Part shown: positions 36,054 to 45,136 of the stretch, piece after piece
Numbering within the stretch: the stretch's first letter is position 1
Layout of the letters: the number at the start of each line of letters is the position of its first letter
DNA from: Reichenbachiella agariperforans
Lineage (GTDB): Bacteria; Bacteroidota; Bacteroidia; Cytophagales; Cyclobacteriaceae
Direction: 5' to 3'
NCBI RefSeq assembly: GCF_900142205.1
Contig: NZ_FRAA01000005.1
Span: 62,001-126,000, forward strand
DNA length: 64,000 nt
The notes under the pieces: model-generated
Told to the model about the DNA's origin: nothing
The model's input: only the letters and a program-made list of their open reading frames with translations
Database searches by the model: none
Made by a program: the position numbers and the translations under genes

Positions 36054-37019
36054 TCATAGAGCGGTCAATTGCTGCTCGAACCATGCGTATTCTTCTTGAA
36101 CATCTACTACGTCCCTCCACGCTGAGAGTTTAGCTTGAGACTGTAATAAAAACTGGCGGTGTGCAGCAGTCTTAGGATTAAAAGGGCGGTGAGCCATAGC
36201 TGTACGAATCAAATACCACTGCTTGATAAAGTCTTTACTATGTTCATCCATAGCCGCATGCAAAAAAGAATTCCAGATATACTCTTCTGCTTGCTCAGTC
36301 GGGTGCACCATATCAGACTTATAAAACCGATAGTCTCTTAGGTCATCTACCATCACTTCATAAGACGGGAAGTAATACATTCCGTTGTTCTGGGACAATT
36401 GATCACAAAGCACGCGGAGCAGCGATTTACTCAGTTGGTTTTCGGTAATCCCGTCTTTGATATGACGTACAGGACTAACGGTGAGTATCACTTTTAATTT
36501 CGGGTTATGTTTTTGCAATGTCCCCAATACATCCTGCATGCCTCTGTTCATTTCACCCGACCTTAACATTCGCTTGTCAAACAAATGCTGCGGCTGCTTG
36601 TGGCAGTTCGCGACTACCTGCCCGTTGTATTCATAGACGGTTGCGCTACCGAATGTCAGTATCAGCCAATCCGCAGATTGAAGGTAAAACTGTACTTGCT
36701 GGCGTTTTACAGCAATCTGCTCCACCAATAACTCCGGATTTTCCGCCCGCACATCAAAATGATAGTCATAGTGACAGCACAAACCATCACGCTCCACAAA
36801 ACGTGACGTATCAAGCGGAGAGTCCCGCAGCAAGTTCGCCAGAGACACGGGGTTAAAAACCACACCAAAGGGATTGACAAGCGTATCGAATTTAAACTGC
36901 TGCAATCGTTCCCCCATCCCCTGTGCAAAACACGAACCGAGCGTCACGATCTGCTGACCGAGCTGGATAGACTCGTTAAAAGATTTAATTTTGATATCGG
37001 TTTTGAGGGGTAGCTGCAT
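36054..37019 (-). CDS. GSCFA domain protein
   Basis: A 321-residue protein of the GSCFA family, SGNH-hydrolase-like. The name-giving motif appears as VTLGSCFAQGMGERL near the start, followed by NPFGVVFNP. Other conserved parts are LILTFGSATVYE, LTVSPVRHIKDG and SDMVHPTEQAEEYIW; the last looks like the SGNH Asp/His motif (DMVHP). It is probably a cytoplasmic hydrolase or esterase of unknown substrate. The ATG at 37019 is chosen; the longer form would start inside the rplI terminator. Confidence 0.85.
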   Translation of the reverse strand: MQLPLKTDIKIKSFNESIQLGQQIVTLGSCFAQGMGERLQQFKFDTLVNPFGVVFNPVSLANLLRDSPLDTSRFVERDGLCCHYDYHFDVRAENPELLVEQIAVKRQQVQFYLQSADWLILTFGSATVYEYNGQVVANCHKQPQHLFDKRMLRSGEMNRGMQDVLGTLQKHNPKLKVILTVSPVRHIKDGITENQLSKSLLRVLCDQLSQNNGMYYFPSYEVMVDDLRDYRFYKSDMVHPTEQAEEYIWNSFLHAAMDEHSKDFIKQWYLIRTAMAHRPFNPKTAAHRQFLLQSQAKLSAWRDVVDVQEEYAWFEQQLTAL

Positions 37020-37041
37020 GATTCTGGTCAAATATAGACAC

Positions 37042-37071
37042 AAAAAAACCTCCGACACAGGTCAGAGGTTT
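37042..37071 (-). terminator. Terminator after rplI
   Basis: On the minus strand AAACCTC and GAGGTTTTTTT pair (arms 37065-37071 and 37046-37052) with an inner GAC/GTC stem, then seven T residues. It is 25 bases past the rplI stop and closes the ribosomal operon. Confidence 0.8.
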
Positions 37072-37095
37072 CGTTATCTTGAGTGTTGAGAGTGA

Positions 37096-37539
37096 TTATT
37101 CAGCTACTACGTTAACAGTAACCTCATGCTTCACTTCTTTATGCAAATCTAAAGTCACACCGTACTCACCTACGCTTTTGATAGCGGTGTTGAATCCGAT
37201 TTTCTTACGATCTACTTCGAAACCTTTAGCAGCAAGAGCATCAGAAATCTGAAGTGCAGTGACTGCACCAAAGATTTTACCGCTTTCGCCAGCTTTAGTT
37301 TTGATTTCTATAGCACTTTCACCGATCTTCTTCGCCAATTCTTCAGCATCTTGCTTGATTTTTTCTGCTTTGTGAGCAGCTTGACGAACATTTTCAGTGA
37401 TCATTTTCTTGTTTGACGGGCTACCTATGATAGCGAATCCTTGAGGAATCAAGAAATTTCTACCGTAACCAGGCTTCACAGTTACAATATCATTTTTATA
37501 ACCAAGGCCTTTGATATCTTCTTTCAATATAATTTCCAT
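37096..37539 (-). CDS. rplI: 50S ribosomal protein bL9
   Basis: 147 residues of the large ribosomal subunit. The N-terminal domain begins MEIILKEDIKGLGYKNDIVTV and contains KPGYGRNFLIPQGFA. A long connecting helix (KAEKIKQDAEELAKKI) and the C-terminal domain follow. Third gene of rpsF-rpsR-rplI, nine bases after rpsR. Confidence 0.97.
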   Translation of the reverse strand: MEIILKEDIKGLGYKNDIVTVKPGYGRNFLIPQGFAIIGSPSNKKMITENVRQAAHKAEKIKQDAEELAKKIGESAIEIKTKAGESGKIFGAVTALQISDALAAKGFEVDRKKIGFNTAIKSVGEYGVTLDLHKEVKHEVTVNVVAE

Positions 37540-37548
37540 GTCCTTGTA

Positions 37549-37800
37549 TTATTTTAATGAATCCGTAACATAAGGTAACAAAGCTAGGTGTCTCGCTCTT
37601 TTGACAGCTTGAGATACTTTACCTTGGAATTTCTGACTCGTACCAGTCAATCTTCTTGGCAAAATTTTACCTTGCTCGTTGACGAACTTCAATAGGAAGT
37701 TAGCGTCTTTGTAATCGATATACTTGATACCGTTTTTCTTGAATCTGCAGTACTTTTTCTTCCTGTCAGTTCTGTTCATTGGTTCGTTAACTAATGTCAT
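37549..37800 (-). CDS. rpsR: 30S ribosomal protein bS18
   Basis: 83 residues; contains [15 protein letters not shown] and the conserved [16 protein letters not shown], with [10 protein letters not shown] near the end. It pairs with bS6 on the 30S platform. Its start overlaps the rpsF stop by four bases. Confidence 0.97.
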   Translation of the reverse strand: MTLVNEPMNRTDRKKKYCRFKKNGIKYIDYKDANFLLKFVNEQGKILPRRLTGTSQKFQGKVSQAVKRARHLALLPYVTDSLK

Positions 37801-38153
37801 GATGCAGCCTCCTCTTTCTTTTTGTTAAATGCACCGCTTTTTCTCTTTGCATTGTATGCCAACGCGTGTTTGTCTAAAGCAGTCGTCAAAAATCTCATGA
37901 TTTTCTCGTCACGTCTGTACTCAGTTTCTAGAGCATCAACGATAGTTGTTTCACCTTCGAATTCGAATAGTTGGTAAAAACCTGTTGATTTGTGCTGAAT
38001 CGGATAAGCTAACTTTTTCAAGCCCCAGTTCTCTTCGTTGGTGATCTTAGCACCATTGTCTTGGAGAACTTTTTTAAACTTTCCGACAGCATCCTTCATC
38101 TGATCATCAGACAAAACGGGAGTTAAAATGAATACCGTCTCGTAATTTTTCAT
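37797..38153 (-). CDS. rpsF: 30S ribosomal protein bS6
   Basis: 118 residues with the start [19 protein letters not shown] and the conserved [19 protein letters not shown] strand pair. The C-terminus is basic and then acidic (KKKEEAAS). First gene of the operon; no ssb gene lies between rpsF and rpsR, unlike in many Firmicutes. Confidence 0.97.
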   Translation of the reverse strand: MKNYETVFILTPVLSDDQMKDAVGKFKKVLQDNGAKITNEENWGLKKLAYPIQHKSTGFYQLFEFEGETTIVDALETEYRRDEKIMRFLTTALDKHALAYNAKRKSGAFNKKKEEAAS

Positions 38154-38505
38154 TATGAAATATTTAGTTTTAAAAATCGAGGGGCAAAATTAGAAAAACA
38201 TTATTTGAAATACAAGGGTATTTTGAGATACTACAAGAGTGAAACGCAAAGACTAATTTAGGCTCACTGAAAAACATTTATGACTTAAGCTGACAGAGAG
38301 TTAGGAGATGAATATCTTGTTTGAAGTGCAAAAAAAAGCCAATGACCTCCCCTCTACGCGAAAGGAATATCTTCATTTGATTCAAAAGAGGCTAAAACGG
38401 AGAAAAGCTATCCACAAGACCATCAGCAAGCAATTTCGGTATTTGTGCAGAAATCTGAATAACATTAAACACCTAAAATCTCGCTTCTTTTCTAGTATTC
38501 GTTAA
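38154..38505. other. Gene-free stretch before rpsF
   Basis: Holds the rpsF promoter (38185-38216, minus strand). A short plus-strand reading frame at 38308-38505 encodes only a basic, low-information peptide and is not accepted as a gene. Nothing else is recognised. Confidence 0.5.
38185..38216 (-). promoter_or_regulatory. Bacteroidota-type promoter of rpsF-rpsR-rplI
   Basis: Read on the minus strand, TTG (38215-38213) is followed after 20 bases by TAATTTTG (38192-38185), a full match to the -7 consensus TAnnTTTG at the expected distance. The -7 box ends 31 bases before the rpsF ATG. Confidence 0.7.
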
Positions 38506-39045
38506 CTACTCCCCCATCACCAATAAAGAGAAATCACGACAGGTTTCAGTGCAACTCACCTTAGTACTATCAATGATACTGCGATACTCTTGTATAGAGC
38601 TTTGGTATGAAGTAATTAAACCCTCTGCACTTTGTATCTTATCATCTATATCGGCAGATGCTTCACCGTTCTCTAATACTAACATTAGCTCTTGTATATC
38701 CAGCCCTACATTTTCTATATCCTTAATTTTTCCATCCATGATCTCCTGAACCTCCAGCAAGACATCACCATGTGCCAAACAAGCTTTTTTCAGAACATTT
38801 ACTTTCGCCATCGTATGGTCATCCAGCGTATCTGACAGCTCGGCATACATCCCATGATACATGGATTTCCAATCTGAAATCTCCTGACTAGCCAACACAG
38901 ACAAATCACTAGCATCCTGCGCTGTGATCTGCCACTCGGTACTCAAAGTTTCGATAGACACTCTGTATTTATCCACTGAACTGCAACTATACAGTCCACT
39001 TATGACAACACACATAATCCAAATACTCGCTCTTGATATAGTCAT
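38506..39045 (-). CDS. Hypothetical lipoprotein, 179 residues
   Basis: Predicted SPII lipoprotein: hydrophobic MCVVISGLYSCSS with a lipobox Cys at 21. The mature part is helical and acidic, with heptad-like spacing (DIEELM-like stretches, LITSYQSSIQEYRSI). The C-terminus has two cysteines, VSCTETCRD. No family recognised. It stands alone and diverges from the operon at 39299. Confidence 0.6.
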   Translation of the reverse strand: MTISRASIWIMCVVISGLYSCSSVDKYRVSIETLSTEWQITAQDASDLSVLASQEISDWKSMYHGMYAELSDTLDDHTMAKVNVLKKACLAHGDVLLEVQEIMDGKIKDIENVGLDIQELMLVLENGEASADIDDKIQSAEGLITSYQSSIQEYRSIIDSTKVSCTETCRDFSLLVMGE

Positions 39046-39298
39046 ATCTATAGTTATTTGGTGTAATAATAAGAAAGGAGCTGGTTAAACCACTCAAATC
39101 GACTGACTATATCCACCAGAGTAACCACATCAATCCCATTCTTATATCGACAGTTGGATTCTTAAATCGAGAATATTATTTCATCAAAACAAATATTTTC
39201 ACTTCATATATGAACTGGAACACTATTTGCTCAGTAGGAAAAGGTAAATTTATACGTGATTTCATTTGAATCACTAACTATACATAACAATAAGAACA

Positions 39299-39781
39299 AT
39301 GACAAAACACATCAGTAATATCCCCTCTTGGTCTATGGTCATCATATTGGCCTTACTCGTTGGTTTTTCCTCTTGTAAGAGCAAGAAAAAACTCACCAAG
39401 TCTAGTGATGCACCTATAGTCACCACGACACAAGAAGTGGAACCTATCGAAGAGCCTGAAGAAAAACCCGAAGTAGAACCTGTAGAAAAAGTACTCAGTA
39501 AAGAGGAAAAACTCACCAACTACTTTAATGCCGTAGCTACTTCATCATCTACCGCATCTGCTAATGCGAGTATCGAAGAAGCTCTCACGATGTTTGGCAG
39601 ACCTGACGCACCAGTATTAATCGTCATCTATAAGGATGGTAGTGAAGCAGGCTATGATGAGCCTACCACGATAGATAACTACCTGCACTATCTCAAGGAT
39701 ACCAAAAACAACAAAGCAGTCATCGAAGAAATCGTTTATGACGACAATGGCCAAATCAAAGAATTGGTTCTTAAAAAATAA
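39299..39781 (+). CDS. Small lipoprotein, first gene of the LRR operon
   Basis: 160 residues with a lipobox (LLVGFSSCKSKKK, Cys about 25). A Glu/Pro-rich linker (VEPIEEPEEKPEVEPVEK) spans the periplasm or peptidoglycan. The folded C-terminal half includes IEEALTMFGRPDAPVLIVIYKDG and ends IKELVLKK. The ending resembles small lipoproteins that sit beside nucleoside or sugar enzymes, but I cannot name it. It lies 26 bases before the next gene and is probably co-transcribed. Confidence 0.65.
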   Translation: MTKHISNIPSWSMVIILALLVGFSSCKSKKKLTKSSDAPIVTTTQEVEPIEEPEEKPEVEPVEKVLSKEEKLTNYFNAVATSSSTASANASIEEALTMFGRPDAPVLIVIYKDGSEAGYDEPTTIDNYLHYLKDTKNNKAVIEEIVYDDNGQIKELVLKK

Positions 39782-39807
39782 TCCACGCAAATTAGAATAT
39801 TAACACC

Positions 39808-40383
39808 ATGCAAATCATAAAATACACAGCACTATCACTCTTGCTGGCACTGACAACTAGTGCCTTTGCGCAGACGAACATTAACCCAAGTAGAAAACAG
39901 GCGATAGACTCGCTCGCACTAGAGAAAGTTAAAGACCTGAGTAAGTATATCAGTATCATAGGCAGCAAGGATACCCAGTTTTCTGAAGCCAAGCGTGTCA
40001 TGGATAGAGCCGAAGAACTATTCGCTGAGGATAGCGAAATGGGAGTTTCGTCTCTAGAAAGTGAAGAAATCAGCTATTTCAAAGTGCGAGACTACTTTGA
40101 GCGACTAATGGCTCTCAACTATGACAAGGTCAAAATCCAATGGTACGACATACACTATGTCAGTGATCTAGAGCAGCAGCCTGACGGTACTTATGTAGGT
40201 GTGATTACGATCTATCAACGATTCGAAGGGACGTCCAAAGATGGTAGCCTCAGTTACAAAGACACCACCAAAAAGGACATCACGATCTATGTCAAAAAGA
40301 AAGAAACGCAGATCGCGGGTAGAATCATCGAATTTTGGGATGTACTCTTAGGAGACATCAAAGTAACAGAAACAACTGCATGA
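39808..40383 (+). CDS. Secreted protein sharing a domain with the LRR protein downstream
   Basis: 191 residues with signal peptide (ALSLLLALTTSAFAQ). The remainder aligns by eye with residues 35-185 of the LRR protein encoded at 41203. A common pattern includes a Gly-Ser turn after a helix (SIIGSKDTQ versus NSIGSATSS) and a helix ending ELFAED or KVFGNP. Then come YFERLMALNYDKVKIQW versus YLRDVDFFFQGIQFDF, and a final strand pair with GTYVGVITIYQRFEG versus GGDFYYLVAFENRING. It may be an NTF2-like fold (inference). Its stop overlaps the next start by four bases. Confidence 0.6.
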   Translation: MQIIKYTALSLLLALTTSAFAQTNINPSRKQAIDSLALEKVKDLSKYISIIGSKDTQFSEAKRVMDRAEELFAEDSEMGVSSLESEEISYFKVRDYFERLMALNYDKVKIQWYDIHYVSDLEQQPDGTYVGVITIYQRFEGTSKDGSLSYKDTTKKDITIYVKKKETQIAGRIIEFWDVLLGDIKVTETTA

Positions 40384-41216
40384 GAATCTTATTAGCATTC
40401 ATCCTAGGGATATGCACTATGCAGTCATCGGTGGGCCAAGGTAGGCTCACCGATGATATGCGTGAAACCCAGGAACAACTCAACGCCTCAACCAAACAAA
40501 TCAACCAGTTTTTCAGACGCTTCAATGGTGAAGAAGACAAAAACGGCAAACGCTACTACGAAACGGACAAGCAATACCACAGTACCAACCTCCGTAATCA
40601 ATACATGCCTGTCTTGTTTGACACACAGACGGGACAAATAGATCGAAAATTAGCCGAGAAATTCATCTCTACAATCACAGACAAAAAGTCTCCCGTCTTC
40701 TTAGATTTTCATCAAGACGATTGGCTCGCAGAGGTCAATACGACCTTTACTTACAAGGGGAAGAAAGTACCTGGCACCTTATATATGCGACTACAGCAAC
40801 AAGGGCAGGGTTATGAGTGGATCATAGATAATGTCTCCTTTGATGTTTTTAGCAGTAAATTCGACAAGGATACCACGGAGAGTAAGAAATTTTTACATCC
40901 CATGAGTCACGAACTGGAGTTCATGACCCTGCGCAAAGCCTTTGCTGACAACCAGCACAATGAGCAGTTCACAGGAAAGGATTTCGAAACAGACTACTTA
41001 AGTATTTTTCTCTACGAAATGAATATGGGTAATCTCAAATTCGTCACCGTAAAGAATGTGTCCTTTCACTTCTTTTCTGTAGAAGGCTATTACTTTTCAC
41101 TCGCTAATTTTAACCGATCGGGCTACAACTCTGGCTGGCTCATTTCTAGTCTCGTTGCACTTGCTAACGAAGATGAAAAACAACAAATGAAGAATTACCT
41201 CTATGGCAAAAATTAA
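40380..41216 (+). CDS. Secreted hypothetical protein, 278 residues
   Basis: Signal peptide MRILLAFILGICTMQSSVGQG. Two beta-rich parts follow: one with FHQDDWLAEVNTTFTYKG and GTLYMRLQQQGQGYEWII, and a second with LKFVTVKNVSFHFFSVEGYYF. No family recognised. The ATG at 40380 is chosen over one 45 bases upstream, which lies inside the previous gene and lacks a signal sequence. It overlaps its neighbours on both sides (4 and 14 bases), so the four genes from 39299 form one operon. Confidence 0.6.
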   Translation: MRILLAFILGICTMQSSVGQGRLTDDMRETQEQLNASTKQINQFFRRFNGEEDKNGKRYYETDKQYHSTNLRNQYMPVLFDTQTGQIDRKLAEKFISTITDKKSPVFLDFHQDDWLAEVNTTFTYKGKKVPGTLYMRLQQQGQGYEWIIDNVSFDVFSSKFDKDTTESKKFLHPMSHELEFMTLRKAFADNQHNEQFTGKDFETDYLSIFLYEMNMGNLKFVTVKNVSFHFFSVEGYYFSLANFNRSGYNSGWLISSLVALANEDEKQQMKNYLYGKN

Positions 41217-43626
41217 TATACTGCGCTACACACTCATGCTCTTTGGTGCACTATTGACAACCTTCCCTTCAGCAATAGCTCAAGAAAATCAGCCTGTGGA
41301 CTCTTCTCGCTACGATGAAGTCAGAAGTCTTGTTGGTTTCTACGAGTTCATGCTCAATTCCATCGGGTCTGCCACCAGCTCTACACGTGACAAGGAAGTC
41401 ATCATTACGCAGAGTTACAAAAAAGTATTTGGCAATCCCGATGTACAGATCGAGGACGATTTAGTTCATGACCGAAAAGTCATCACTAACAAAAACGTAA
41501 CCGCTTATCTGCGAGATGTAGATTTCTTCTTTCAAGGAATTCAATTTGATTTCGAGGATATCAAAATAGATAGAGTAGCGAAAGAAGGAGGAGACTTTTA
41601 TTATCTCGTGGCTTTTGAAAACCGTATCAATGGCACCACTTTAGAAGGAGAAGACTACACGAGTATCAAACAGCGTTTTATAGAAATCAACAGTGATATT
41701 GAATCTGGAGATCTCAAAATCGTCAGCGTCTACAGTACTAAAGTTAGCCGCGAAAAGGAACTGCAACTATGGTGGACAAGTCTATCTTATGGATGGATCA
41801 AAATCTTTAAAAGCTATGTCCCATTCGAAGGAGATAGTGCTACCAATACTATCCTCAAAAGGATCGCTAACCTTGATAGTCTAGACCTCTCTGGCAACCA
41901 ATTGATACAAAACATAGAACCGCTGGCTGCACTACGCAACCTGAAAACACTCAACATCAGTAACACCAAAATCAACGACCTTAGCCCTCTACGCTACGCC
42001 AGAAACCTACACACCCTCAAAGCAACCAACACCCCACTCCTAGATGTAGATGCGTTGGAGTACTTTGAGCAGCTGTATGAGCTGAATCTGTCCGAATCAC
42101 AAGTCATGGACATCAGTGCATTGTCACGGTTAATGCAACTCAAAAGACTCAATCTGTCACAAACTCGGATTTATGATTTCAGTGTCTTCCAGCAAATGAC
42201 ATCACTCACCCATGTCAACCTAGCCAATAGCCTACTGACTGATCCAGAACTACTTTCAACTAATACGGCACTGATAGAGGCTGATATATCCAGCACGGCG
42301 ATTGTAGATTTAGCTGCATTTAAAGCTATGTCGCAGCTCACCATGCTCAACGTATCTGAAACAAGCATCAGATCGCTAGAAGGACTGAAAGGACATCCAA
42401 GTTTAGAAACCTTATTCATTAATCAGACTCAAATAAAGAACCTAACACCTCTTTTGGGATTACCAAAACTAACTAAGGTCTATGCTGATCAAACCGGTAT
42501 CACCGAACAAGCCGCCTCGACCTTCATGGCACAAAAATCCAATACCCTCGTCATCACCAATAGCGAGCAAATCATGAAGTGGTGGAAATCACTACCTGGC
42601 AACTGGCAAACCGTATTCAGCTCTATCATCAACCAAGAAAGCCCTAGCAAAGAACAAATCATTCAGTTGATCAACATAGACTCTTTAGACGTATCTGGTC
42701 AAAATCTACAGAATGCCAGCCCACTGCTGAAATTCAAAGGATTGAAAATGCTAGATATTAGCCAAAATCACTTCCGTGACTTTTCCTTTACTAAGGACAT
42801 GAAAGAACTAACATACCTGCGTGGTGAGGAACTACCTGTCGAGTCAACTGATGGACTAGATCAAAACACGCAACTACAGTTTTTGATCTTAACACAAAGT
42901 GGGATACACGATATGAAAGCTCTCTCCTACCTCAATCAACTGGAGCTCGTTGACCTAGACCAAACTTTTGTAGACGAATCTCAAGTCAGTGAGTTCTTAA
43001 AATCAAACCCAAAAACAGTGGTCATCTATCAATCAGAAACACTCAAAAACTGGTGGGATAGTTTGACCGAAGATTGGAAAACTATATGGTCCTTGAAAAA
43101 AGTAGATACTTATCACCTACACGCCCTCATAGAGCAACAGGAAGTATCTATCAGCAATCTATCCGTCTCTACACTGTCTCCGTTGAATATATTCATCAAC
43201 CTACAAAAGATAACCCTTGACCGTGTCAGCATGACGAGCCTAGACGAACTATATGTACATGCAGACCTGCGATCACTCACCTGTACCAACGGACCCTTAC
43301 AGAGCCTGAGTGGAATTACGCAGCTCAAAGAATTAACGTATCTCAACATCTCTAATACAGCCATCGAAGACTTAAAGGAACTTGATGGGTTAAAATCGCT
43401 CAAAGAGCTCAACTGCTCCGGAACAGGGATCTCCAAAATGAAAGGCATTGAAGCACTCTATGGGCTCACTACCCTCAATGTGAGCAATACCCGCATTTGG
43501 AGGCTGGACAGGCTCAGTGATTTGGAAAACCTCCAAAAATTAGTATGTAACAACACCCGATTGAGAGACTTTATCGTAGATCAATTCAAATCTGACTTCC
43601 CGAATTGTGAAGTAGTCTATTATTAA
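41203..43626 (+). CDS. Secreted leucine-rich-repeat protein with three WW-cap modules
   Basis: 807 residues. Signal peptide (LMLFGALLTTFPSAIAQ). Residues 35-185 are the domain shared with the 191-residue protein upstream. Next is a threefold architecture: a cap with a Trp pair (LWWTSLSYGW near 189-198, KWWKSLPGNW near 459-468, NWWDSLTEDW near 616-625), a DSLDLSGN-type start, then leucine-rich repeats of about 22 residues (LKTLNISNTKINDLSPL). Blocks 1 and 2 end with a linker like FLKSNPKTVVIYQSE running into the next cap. The last block ends with a matching linker (FKSDFPNCEVVYY) but no cap. Bacteroidota LRR proteins of this kind are uncharacterised. Confidence 0.8.
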   Translation: MAKINILRYTLMLFGALLTTFPSAIAQENQPVDSSRYDEVRSLVGFYEFMLNSIGSATSSTRDKEVIITQSYKKVFGNPDVQIEDDLVHDRKVITNKNVTAYLRDVDFFFQGIQFDFEDIKIDRVAKEGGDFYYLVAFENRINGTTLEGEDYTSIKQRFIEINSDIESGDLKIVSVYSTKVSREKELQLWWTSLSYGWIKIFKSYVPFEGDSATNTILKRIANLDSLDLSGNQLIQNIEPLAALRNLKTLNISNTKINDLSPLRYARNLHTLKATNTPLLDVDALEYFEQLYELNLSESQVMDISALSRLMQLKRLNLSQTRIYDFSVFQQMTSLTHVNLANSLLTDPELLSTNTALIEADISSTAIVDLAAFKAMSQLTMLNVSETSIRSLEGLKGHPSLETLFINQTQIKNLTPLLGLPKLTKVYADQTGITEQAASTFMAQKSNTLVITNSEQIMKWWKSLPGNWQTVFSSIINQESPSKEQIIQLINIDSLDVSGQNLQNASPLLKFKGLKMLDISQNHFRDFSFTKDMKELTYLRGEELPVESTDGLDQNTQLQFLILTQSGIHDMKALSYLNQLELVDLDQTFVDESQVSEFLKSNPKTVVIYQSETLKNWWDSLTEDWKTIWSLKKVDTYHLHALIEQQEVSISNLSVSTLSPLNIFINLQKITLDRVSMTSLDELYVHADLRSLTCTNGPLQSLSGITQLKELTYLNISNTAIEDLKELDGLKSLKELNCSGTGISKMKGIEALYGLTTLNVSNTRIWRLDRLSDLENLQKLVCNNTRLRDFIVDQFKSDFPNCEVVYY

Positions 43627-43667
43627 CAACCTCATTTATAACAATTTGACCTTTATTAGAACTCCAT

Positions 43668-43718
43668 GGTTTAAACCCTGCTTGCTAGTATGAAGGAAAG
43701 TAGGGTTTAAACCCTTTT
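43668..43718 (+). terminator. Terminator-like hairpin after the LRR operon
   Basis: A long inverted repeat, GGTTTAAACCCTGCTT with AAGTAGGGTTTAAACC (one G-T pair), 14-nt loop, followed by CTTTT. It starts 42 bases after the LRR stop codon. The stretch 43720-43879 beyond holds nothing that I recognise. Confidence 0.65.
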
Positions 43719-43879
43719 AGTACTCTATCGCTCCCCTCACTACCCTTACTTATTTTCAGAAAACCCTTCGAAGTATATACTACCAATGGTAGGATGACAA
43801 ATATTCAAATCGTATTATTGCAATAAAACAATACTGCATAACCAAAAAATCATCACCATCCACGCATAATAGCCATACC

Positions 43880-44608
43880 ATGAAAATTGCCTTCTTCTCT
43901 GACATACATGCCAACTTACCAGCTCTTGAGGCCTTCTTTGAAGACCTAGATTCTGAAAATCCAGATGCCGTTTATTGTTTGGGGGACTTGGTGGGATACA
44001 ACGTATGGCCCAATGAAGTCGTACATGAAATACGCAAAAGACGAATAGCCACGATTATGGGCAATCATGATGAAGCACTGTTGAGTTCCGAAATTCTGGA
44101 AGATCAGCCCTCAAACCGTGGATTGACTCGCGCATTGACAACCGAAGAGAACAGAAATTACTTGATCAACCTGCCTAGACAGTTCTCTCTGTCTTTTGCA
44201 AGAGACAATCACAACTACAACTTTTTATTGGTTCATGGTAGCGTAAAATCCATCAATGACTACATGGTGATTGACTATCCCGAAAAAAAGGTATTGGATA
44301 TGATGGATCAAAACCAAACAGATGTTCTACTCTGCGGACATACGCATAAACCCTATCACCGAGTGATTGAACATGGGCAGCGGTTCAAGCATGTTGTCAA
44401 TATCGGGTCAGTAGGCAAACCAAAAGATGGTGACAATAGAGGATGTTACGCAATCATAGAACTGAATGGTACTCCGAAAGCCAATAATCCTAACGCTATT
44501 AAAGTCACCTTTCGAAGAATCGAGTACAACGTCGAAAGAGCCGCTACTGCAATAGAAGAAAGTGAATTTGACAACTCCTACGCCGAAGCGCTCAGAGAGG
44601 CTAGATAA
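43880..44608 (+). CDS. Metallophosphoesterase, YfcE/MJ0936-like
   Basis: A 242-residue phosphodiesterase with all metal motifs: SDIHAN (D8, H10), CLGDLVGYN, GNHDEAL, VHGS and CGHTHKPY. It belongs to the small calcineurin-like phosphoesterases; the substrate is unknown. A single-gene unit with a shared terminator behind it. Confidence 0.9.
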   Translation: MKIAFFSDIHANLPALEAFFEDLDSENPDAVYCLGDLVGYNVWPNEVVHEIRKRRIATIMGNHDEALLSSEILEDQPSNRGLTRALTTEENRNYLINLPRQFSLSFARDNHNYNFLLVHGSVKSINDYMVIDYPEKKVLDMMDQNQTDVLLCGHTHKPYHRVIEHGQRFKHVVNIGSVGKPKDGDNRGCYAIIELNGTPKANNPNAIKVTFRRIEYNVERAATAIEESEFDNSYAEALREAR

Positions 44609-44682
44609 TGTAGAATCTATTTAGTACTAGATACTTCATTAAGTATCTCTATCCATTTTTGTGTAATCAATACAAGACAAAC

Positions 44683-44719
44683 AAAAAAGGCTACTGATCA
44701 TCGATCAGTAGCCTTTTTT
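44683..44719. terminator. Bidirectional terminator between the phosphoesterase and mgsA
   Basis: A perfect 17-bp inverted repeat, arms 44683-44699 and 44703-44719, with A residues on one side and T residues on the other (AAAAAAGGCTACTGATC). It works in both directions: for the plus-strand phosphoesterase and for mgsA, whose stop is 15 bases away. Confidence 0.9.
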
Positions 44720-44734
44720 ACTTCTGGTTTGCTC

Positions 44735-45106
44735 TTACTTACTCTTCCCATACAATCCATCCAACAACAACTGTGCTCCTGCAGGGTTGGTTGCCAGTGG
44801 GATATTATGCACATCACACAACCTCATCAGCATCTGAATATCCGGCTCATGTGCATGCTTTCCCAGTGGATCACGAAAGAATAGCACTAGATCGAGTTTC
44901 TTCTCCGCTACCAGCGTAGCAATCTGCGCATCACCCCCCATTGGGCCAGACAAAAATTTATGCACTTTCAAACCACCCTTTTCGGCATGTGAACCTGTGG
45001 TACCTGTAGCGACTAGCTCTGCGCCTACTAATTTATCTTCATTTTCACGTAGAAAACCAACCATTTCGGCTTTCATTCCATCGTGTGCTATCACTGCTAT
45101 TTTCAT
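44735..45106 (-). CDS. mgsA: Methylglyoxal synthase
   Basis: Converts dihydroxyacetone phosphate to methylglyoxal and phosphate, a bypass of lower glycolysis. 123 residues. It starts MKIAVIAHDGMKAEM; the phosphate-binding GPMGGDAQIA (54-63, with catalytic D59) and FFRDPLGKHAHEPDIQML match the family. It lies 30 bases downstream of pgi, so upper glycolysis and its bypass share a transcript. Confidence 0.93.
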   Translation of the reverse strand: MKIAVIAHDGMKAEMVGFLRENEDKLVGAELVATGTTGSHAEKGGLKVHKFLSGPMGGDAQIATLVAEKKLDLVLFFRDPLGKHAHEPDIQMLMRLCDVHNIPLATNPAGAQLLLDGLYGKSK

Positions 45107-45136
45107 TTCTATCTCGTTTAGTAGTTAATCAATAGG

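Noticed and set aside
38308-38505. Plus-strand 65-residue frame
   Set aside because: Basic, low-information sequence, no signal or domain, and it ends directly at the convergent lipoprotein gene; no support beyond being open.
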